Below, piece after piece: positions 59,726-64,000 of a stretch of DNA of 64,000 nt (the stretch's first letter is position 1; every line of letters starts with the position of its first letter). The DNA comes from Halobacteriales archaeon QS_8_69_73 (GTDB taxonomy: Archaea; Halobacteriota; Halobacteria; Halobacteriales; Haloarculaceae): the NCBI GenBank assembly GCA_003022945.1, contig PXRZ01000072.1, forward strand, positions 1 through 64,000. Direction: 5' to 3'. The notes under the pieces are model-generated. The model had not been told where the DNA came from. It searched no databases and worked only from the letters and a program-made list of their open reading frames with translations. Position numbers and translations under genes: made by a program.

Positions 59726-61549
59726 CTACTCGCGGATGATGCGGACGCCGCTGATCAGCGCGACCGCGAAGATGGCAAACAGGAGCAGGTAGACCCACAG
59801 AGCGCCGTCGAGCGACCCGAGGAACACGCCCGACCTCTGGATCGAGTTACCGCTGGCTACCGTCACCGTCACCGTCCGGGTGACGCCGCCCTCGATGCCG
59901 ACTTCGTACTCGCCCGGCGCGTCGAAGGCGTGTTCGAGGGAGATTTCGCGCGTCTCGCCGGCCGGCACGGTGACCGTCTCGGAGTCGACGGTCTCGCCGT
60001 CGGCGAACATCCGGACGACGACGGTCTCGTTGCCCTCGTCGGCGGAGTTCCCGAGCGTCGCACCGCCGGAGACGGTCTCGCCGGTGCTGACCTCGGCGGG
60101 GTCGACCGTCGAGTCGACGATCGTCACGCTCTCGACGTCGGCGACGCCCTGCTCGGTGTCGTCGCCGGGGGTGTCCGGGTCGAGGTAGTCGGGGACGCCG
60201 TCGCCGTCGGCGTCACCGGTTCCCTCCTCGGCGTCCGGGACCCCGTCACCGTCCGAGTCCTCGTCGAGGTAGTTCGGCGTTCCGTCGCCGTCGGCGTCGC
60301 CGGTCCCCTCCTCCGAATCGAGGATGCCGTCGCCGTCGGAGTCCCCGTCGAGGTAGTTCGAAATGCCATCACCATCGGTGTCGTCGGCCCCCTCCTCCGA
60401 ATCGGGGACCCCGTCACCGTCCGAATCCTCGTCGAGATAGTTCGGCGTTCCGTCGCCGTCGACATCGCCGGTTCCTTCCTCCGAATCGGGGATGCCATCG
60501 CCGTCCGAGTCGGTGTCTTTGTAGTTCGGCGTGCCATCGCCATCGGTGTCGTCGGTCCCTTCCTCCGAATCGGGGATACCGTCGCCGTCCGAGTCGGTGT
60601 CGTCGAGGTTCGGGTCACCGTCGCCGTCGATATCATCGTCGCCCTCCTCGGAGTCGGAGATGCCGTCACCGTCGGTGTCCGTCTCGCCGGAACCGTCCGA
60701 ACCGTCGGTGCTTCCGTCGTCGCCGCTGTCGTCGTCACCGCTGCTGTCATCACCGCGGTCACCGTCACCACCGCCATCATCATTGCCGCCGTCACTGCTG
60801 CCGTCATCATCGTTGCCGTCGTCACCGCTGCCGTCGTCTCCGTCTCCACCGTCATTTCCGTCGTCCGCGGAGGACGAACAGCCGGTATCGACGGTCGTAT
60901 TCCACCCGCCCGTCGCCCGCACGTACGCCCTGGCGGCGGCCGACTCGTCGCCGACCTGTATGCAGGCGTCGACGTCGACGACGTCGTCCTCGGTGCCGTT
61001 CTCGCAACTGCTTCCGGCTGCGTCCGCACAGACGTCGGCGTCGAACGTGTCGTTGTCGCTGTGGTTGTCCGCCGTCTCCGCGAGGCGATCGGCGGCGTCG
61101 TCGGCCTCGGGTTCCTCGACGGGGTCATCGTCCCGGTCGACCGCCGGTGCCTCATCGACGGCGTCTTCGTCAGCGTCGTCGGAGCTGGATGTCTCCGCTC
61201 CCGCGTCGTCAGCGTCTTCTTCGGCCTCGTCGGCTTCGTCGGAGCCGGATGTCTCCGCTCCCGCATCGTCGGCGCCTTCTTCGGCCTCGTCGGAGCCGGA
61301 CGTCTCCGCCCCTGCGTCGTCGGCGTCTTCTTCAGCCTCGTCGTCGTTGGAGCCGGACGCCTCTGCCCCCGCATCGTCAGCGTCTTCCTCGGCTTCGTCG
61401 TCGGTATCGACGGCGTCGTCGACCGTATCGGCTAGGCCGTCGTCGTCCGGGCTCTCGCTGAAAGATTGTGCAGCGGTCACCGCGGGCGGCGCCGCGACGA
61501 CCGACAGTAGCATTACTACTGAGAGTATCCCCACCTTTATCCCATTCAT
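59726..61549 (-). CDS. Ca-binding thrombospondin-type-3 repeat surface protein with CARDB domain
   Basis: 607 residues. Signal peptide (1-27), five acidic repeats with core [11 protein letters not shown] (about 50-130), a Cys-containing module [13 protein letters not shown], a Ser/Gly/Asp linker, eight or so TSP3-like units with core [13 protein letters not shown] that bind Ca2+ (about 285-430), a CARDB-type beta domain with [24 protein letters not shown] (core [12 protein letters not shown]), and a C-terminal helix [22 protein letters not shown] (core [14 protein letters not shown]). No PGF motif. It is likely a membrane-anchored extracellular protein. Confidence 0.88.
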   Translation of the reverse strand: MNGIKVGILSVVMLLSVVAAPPAVTAAQSFSESPDDDGLADTVDDAVDTDDEAEEDADDAGAEASGSNDDEAEEDADDAGAETSGSDEAEEGADDAGAETSGSDEADEAEEDADDAGAETSSSDDADEDAVDEAPAVDRDDDPVEEPEADDAADRLAETADNHSDNDTFDADVCADAAGSSCENGTEDDVVDVDACIQVGDESAAARAYVRATGGWNTTVDTGCSSSADDGNDGGDGDDGSGDDGNDDDGSSDGGNDDGGGDGDRGDDSSGDDDSGDDGSTDGSDGSGETDTDGDGISDSEEGDDDIDGDGDPNLDDTDSDGDGIPDSEEGTDDTDGDGTPNYKDTDSDGDGIPDSEEGTGDVDGDGTPNYLDEDSDGDGVPDSEEGADDTDGDGISNYLDGDSDGDGILDSEEGTGDADGDGTPNYLDEDSDGDGVPDAEEGTGDADGDGVPDYLDPDTPGDDTEQGVADVESVTIVDSTVDPAEVSTGETVSGGATLGNSADEGNETVVVRMFADGETVDSETVTVPAGETREISLEHAFDAPGEYEVGIEGGVTRTVTVTVASGNSIQRSGVFLGSLDGALWVYLLLFAIFAVALISGVRIIRE

Positions 61550-61567
61550 CCCGGTTCAACTCCAGTG

Positions 61568-61582
61568 TTACTTATAAAATAA
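61568..61582 (-). promoter_or_regulatory. TATA promoter of TSP3 surface protein gene
   Basis: Minus strand CTTATTTTATAAGT is a strong TATA box about 20-33 nt before the ATG at 61549, giving a leaderless transcript. Confidence 0.55.
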
Positions 61583-61606
61583 GTTCTGCCGTACATTACA
61601 CGTCTT

Positions 61607-62497
61607 TTATATCGACCGGGAGGTGACGTAGATGCCGAACAGGACGACCGCGGCGCCGGCGAGGGTCGTCGGGCCGGGGGCTTCCGCCAGCAGGATCAGC
61701 GCCAGCAGCGTCGCGCCGACCGGCTCGCCGAGCAGCGAGACGCTCACGACCGACGACTCGACGTGCTCCAGCGCCCAGTTGACCACGGTGTGGCCGAACA
61801 GTCCCGGTCCGACCGCCAGCGCGAGGAAGATGAGCCATTCCCGGCGGCCGTAGCCGGTCAGGGGCAGCCCCTGCGCGACGGCGACGACGAGCAGCGTCGC
61901 CGCACACGCCGAGTAGACGACGAGGACGTAGGGGACGACCGCGACCCGCTGGCGGAGCGACCGACCGACGAGGACGTAGACGGCGGCCATGACGGCGCCG
62001 AGCACCGCCAGAGCGTTGCCGTACAGCGGGCGGGGCCCCCGGACGGCGGCGCCGGCCAGCAGGTCGCCGGCCGACATCGCGACTATCCCGACGACGGCGA
62101 CGCCGATGCCGGCCGCCCGCCGGCGGCCGACCCGCTCATCAAGGACGACGGCGGCACCGACGGCAACGAACAGCGGCTGGGACTGCACAAGGGTGACGCT
62201 GGCGGCGACGCTCGTCCAGGCGAGGCTCTCGAAGTAAGCGGCGAAATGGACGGCCAGGGCCGCGCCGGTCGCCGTCGCGACGAGCCAGTCGCGGCGACGG
62301 AAGGCGCCGAACTCCCCGCGGTAGCGGGTGAAAAGCAGCGGCGACAGCAGCAACGTCGTCAGTGCCACCCGGTAGAGAGCGAGCACGACGGCCGGTGCCG
62401 AACTCCAGCGGACGAGGACCGCACTCGTCGAGACGGCGGCGATGGCGACCGCCAGCGCGGCCGCCGGCGGCGTCCGCTCCTCGAGACGCGCGAGCAC
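61607..62497 (-). CDS. EamA/DMT superfamily transporter
   Basis: 296 residues, ten membrane helices in two EamA repeats. Seen: VLARLEERTPPAAALAVAIAAVSTSAVLVRWSSAP (core AAVSTSAVLVRWSSAP), ALYRVALTTLLLSPLL, and the second repeat GHTVVNWALEHVESSVVSVSLLGEPVGATLLALILLAE (core VVSVSLLGEPVGATLLA). Family members export or import metabolites; substrate unknown. The GTG at 62497 is preferred as start because the upstream 26 codons are Arg-rich and unlike the family. Confidence 0.82.
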   Translation of the reverse strand: MLARLEERTPPAAALAVAIAAVSTSAVLVRWSSAPAVVLALYRVALTTLLLSPLLFTRYRGEFGAFRRRDWLVATATGAALAVHFAAYFESLAWTSVAASVTLVQSQPLFVAVGAAVVLDERVGRRRAAGIGVAVVGIVAMSAGDLLAGAAVRGPRPLYGNALAVLGAVMAAVYVLVGRSLRQRVAVVPYVLVVYSACAATLLVVAVAQGLPLTGYGRREWLIFLALAVGPGLFGHTVVNWALEHVESSVVSVSLLGEPVGATLLALILLAEAPGPTTLAGAAVVLFGIYVTSRSI

Positions 62498-62627
62498 GAC
62501 CGATCCTGGCGGGCGGGACGACAAGTCGGTTCCGCAACGGGCTCGTCCAGTGCCGCGGCGTCGCCCGTCAGGCACCTCATAGGGGCCGTCTTCCCGTCCC
62601 GGCGGGGCGGCTCACCGGTAACAGCGT

Positions 62628-62964
62628 GGAAGCCCACGGCTTTAACCGTCCCCCAGAACGCTTCGCGTTCCGGTGTGCCAGTCAGAAATCAAGGATTTCT
62701 GACGACGTCGGAGGAAGCGCGGAATCTTGATCTGATTCCGAATCGAACCGCTGAGTATGTCCCACAGGCCTACAAGCGGTCGGTGGGACGGGCTGTCCGT
62801 CAGCCGGCCCCGAAGTCAGGGGACGGCGAACGAGTCCCTCCGACTCCCGGCCTGAAAGCCACCTGAGAGAGCCCCTGATTAGAACGTCGGGGGCGTAGGG
62901 CTTTCGAGCCGGGAGCGCGACACTCGGGAGTCCCACTGACAAGCCCACGAGTTTACTCGTGGGC
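62628..62964 (+). mobile_element. probable relic of an IS200/IS605-type element
   Basis: The intergenic region 62498-62952 has no gene. AGCCCACGGCTTTAACCGT at 62630-62649 resembles the decayed right-end hairpin of TnpB elements. GCCCACGAG-TTTA-CTCGTGGGC at 62943-62964 is a perfect 9-bp hairpin of the same style. Between them lies GTCAGAAATC-AAG-GATTTCTGAC (62681-62703), a perfect 10-bp hairpin. No TnpB motif remains. The evidence is structural only. Confidence 0.4.
62943..62964. terminator. hairpin spanning the stop codon of the SRPBCC gene
   Basis: A 9-bp perfect stem with a TTTA loop; on the minus strand the loop contains the TAA stop of the SRPBCC gene. It could terminate transcription of that gene or be an IS end that replaced its original 3' end. 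Confidence 0.4.
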
Positions 62965-63447
62965 AGCTGACTCCAGCAGCGCCTTCGTCTTCCGGTGTCG
63001 GTCCCGGAACATCGGCTCGAAGCCGACCCAGCCGAGCGGCGACGCCGCCCGTCCGACGGCGCCGCCGGGGAGCTCGTATTCGACGCGGTCGGCGACGACC
63101 GTCGCCTCGCCGTCCGCGAGAAACCGGTGGGTATGTTCCCAGGTCGGGAACGGACCGCCCTCCATGACGTCGCGGAACATCGCCCGGTCGTCGGGTTCGG
63201 TGCGCTCGGTGATGACGGAGGTCCACTCCTGTCGCGGGCCGACGCCGAGGGGTCGCATCGCGAGGTCGATCTCCGCGCCGGCTTCGAGCACCTCGGGGTC
63301 TGTCTCGCCGTCGGGGCCGGTCACCTCGCGGATTTCGAGGTTCATGAAGCCGGGCGTGAGCGCGTCGAGGCCGTCGACGGTCGAGTGAAACAACCACACC
63401 TCATCGAGCGGCGCCAGAACCCGCGTCTCCCGCGTATACGTAGCCAT
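62953..63447 (-). CDS. SRPBCC-fold ligand-binding protein
   Basis: 164 residues. Seen: MATYTRETRVLAPLDEVWLFHSTVDGLDALTPGFMNLEIRE (core APLDEVWLFHSTVDGLDALTP) and PTWEHTHRFLADGEATVVADRVEYELPGGAVG (core VVADRVEYELPGG), the START/polyketide-cyclase-like helix-grip fold seen in YfiT/CoxG-like proteins. The ligand is unknown. The last five residues SAAHE and the stop come from a hairpin that may be an IS end, so the C-terminus may not be original. Confidence 0.8.
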   Translation of the reverse strand: MATYTRETRVLAPLDEVWLFHSTVDGLDALTPGFMNLEIREVTGPDGETDPEVLEAGAEIDLAMRPLGVGPRQEWTSVITERTEPDDRAMFRDVMEGGPFPTWEHTHRFLADGEATVVADRVEYELPGGAVGRAASPLGWVGFEPMFRDRHRKTKALLESAAHE

Positions 63448-63500
63448 GTCGGTGGTAGTGGTCTCGCCGACAAAACAAGCACGGACGACGGACCGTCGGA

Positions 63501-63926
63501 TTACTTCAGCCGTTCCTGCAGGAAGGAGGGGTGGGCGGCCTCGACGCCGTCGACGGAGAGGATCTCCTCGCGGATGACGTCGCCGACGGCGTCGCCGTCG
63601 GAGGCCCGGACCTCCGCCATCAGCATGTGGTCGCCGCTGGAGGCGTACAGCGCCTCGACGGCGACCTTCTCCTGGAGCTCGCCCGTCACCTCGATGTAAC
63701 GGTCGCTGGCGACGTCGATGCCGACGAGGGCGATGGAGGTCTCGGAGAGCTTCTTCGGGTCGACGTCGGCCGAGTAGCCGACGATGACCCCCTCCGACTC
63801 CAACTTGTCGATGTATTTTCGGACGGTCGGTTTCGACACGTCGGCCCGTTCGGCGATCTCGGCGTATGAGGCCTGGGCGTCCTCTTCCAGAACCGACAGT
63901 ATCCGGCCTTCCGTCTCCGTGCTCAT
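63501..63926 (-). CDS. lrpA1: Lrp/AsnC family transcription regulator
   Basis: 141 residues. N-terminal HTH (ASYAEIADRADVSKPTVRKYIDKLESEGVI; read here as core DVSKPTVRKYIDKLESEGVI) and C-terminal RAM domain with IALVGIDVASDRYIEV, ASSGDHMLMAEVRASDGDAV and DGVEAAHPSFLQERLK. Length and the HPSFLQERLK end match LrpA1 of Halobacterium, which represses an aspartate transaminase gene. The symbol is by resemblance. The gene is monocistronic with a promoter at about 63951. Confidence 0.85.
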   Translation of the reverse strand: MSTETEGRILSVLEEDAQASYAEIAERADVSKPTVRKYIDKLESEGVIVGYSADVDPKKLSETSIALVGIDVASDRYIEVTGELQEKVAVEALYASSGDHMLMAEVRASDGDAVGDVIREEILSVDGVEAAHPSFLQERLK

Positions 63927-63946
63927 GTGTCTTGATTTTCCGTCCG

Positions 63947-63959
63947 CGAAAAAATATCT
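63947..63959 (-). promoter_or_regulatory. TATA promoter of Lrp gene
   Basis: Minus strand AAGATATTTTTTCG lies about 22-33 nt before the ATG at 63926. A second AT-rich stretch follows upstream. Confidence 0.5.
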
Positions 63960-64000
63960 TCCGAAGTTGAAAATACGTCGCCCGAACCCTCGGAAGCAGC

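Noticed and set aside
59576-61435. A long hydrophobic plus-strand frame opposite the TSP3 protein
   Set aside because: Ile/Val-rich composition is the reverse reading of Asp/Gly repeats; not a membrane protein.

Overview
The window is chromosomal DNA from a halophilic archaeon (class Halobacteria). The evidence is very high G+C, strongly acidic proteins, short TATA/BRE-type promoters about 25-30 nt before start codons (many leaderless transcripts), an S-layer protein with a PGF-CTERM tail, archaeosortase, twin-arginine lipoproteins, an archaeal L11-L1-L10-L12 block and many small Halobacteria-specific families. I cannot name the genus.

Layout. 1-11 kb: ilvD (cut by the window edge), a GHMP-type MptG-like enzyme, a RAD55-like ATPase, aIF2-beta and small conserved proteins, a broken 8-oxoguanine glycosylase, acylphosphatase, an RsmC-like methyltransferase and NAD(P)HX repair (nnrDE); three copies of a dispersed non-coding repeat lie in the gaps. 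11-17.5 kb: a sugar-acid block (pyruvate kinase, GAPN-like dehydrogenase, PfkB kinase, KDG kinase, a degenerate M24 protein) that fits the lower semi-phosphorylative Entner-Doudoroff pathway. 17.5-31.7 kb: regulators, fen1, transporters, presenilin-like protease, gar1-srp19 and a divergent btuF / btuCD cobalamin importer. 31.7-44.6 kb: tRNA-Thr(CGU) and a cell-surface region with a linker-rich surface glycoprotein, trm5, dphB, two archaeosortases flanking a translationally coupled partner, a 22-bp tandem repeat and a 1090-residue S-layer-like PGF-CTERM protein. 44.6-49.1 kb: drg GTPase and ribosomal stalk genes rpl11, rpl1, rpl10, rpl12. 49.1-57.5 kb: TctA-like permease, TreT-like glycosyltransferase, cysS, cbiX-DR2241 and a Trm112-like protein. 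57.5-64 kb: an IS1341-type (TnpB) element inserted in codon 6 of a DUF123 gene, a Ca-binding-repeat surface protein, a DMT transporter, a probable IS relic, an SRPBCC protein and an Lrp/AsnC regulator.

The most striking pattern is shared by many genes. At least a dozen conserved, mostly single-copy genes (ilvD, ogg, a Bat-type regulator, trm5 twice, dphB, archaeosortase paralogue, drg, rpl11, rpl1, treT, cysS, and probably bolA, an HTH/TumE-like pair and a surface glycoprotein) each lack one internal block of roughly 24-37 codons compared with the family. Sequence on both sides is well conserved; most junctions also shift the frame, but ilvD and rpl1 stay in frame. Essential genes are included, so either the assembly has a systematic short-deletion fault or something unusual happened to this genome. 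Raw reads would decide.

How genes work together: kdgK, gapN and pyk cover steps from 2-keto-3-deoxygluconate to pyruvate (the aldolase is not here). ArtA should process the PGF-CTERM proteins encoded nearby (S-layer protein and possibly BtuF). BtuFCD and CbiX/DR2241 both point to cobalamin metabolism. gar1/srp19, trm5, dphB, cysS, drg, aIF2-beta and the L-proteins are translation and RNA housekeeping.
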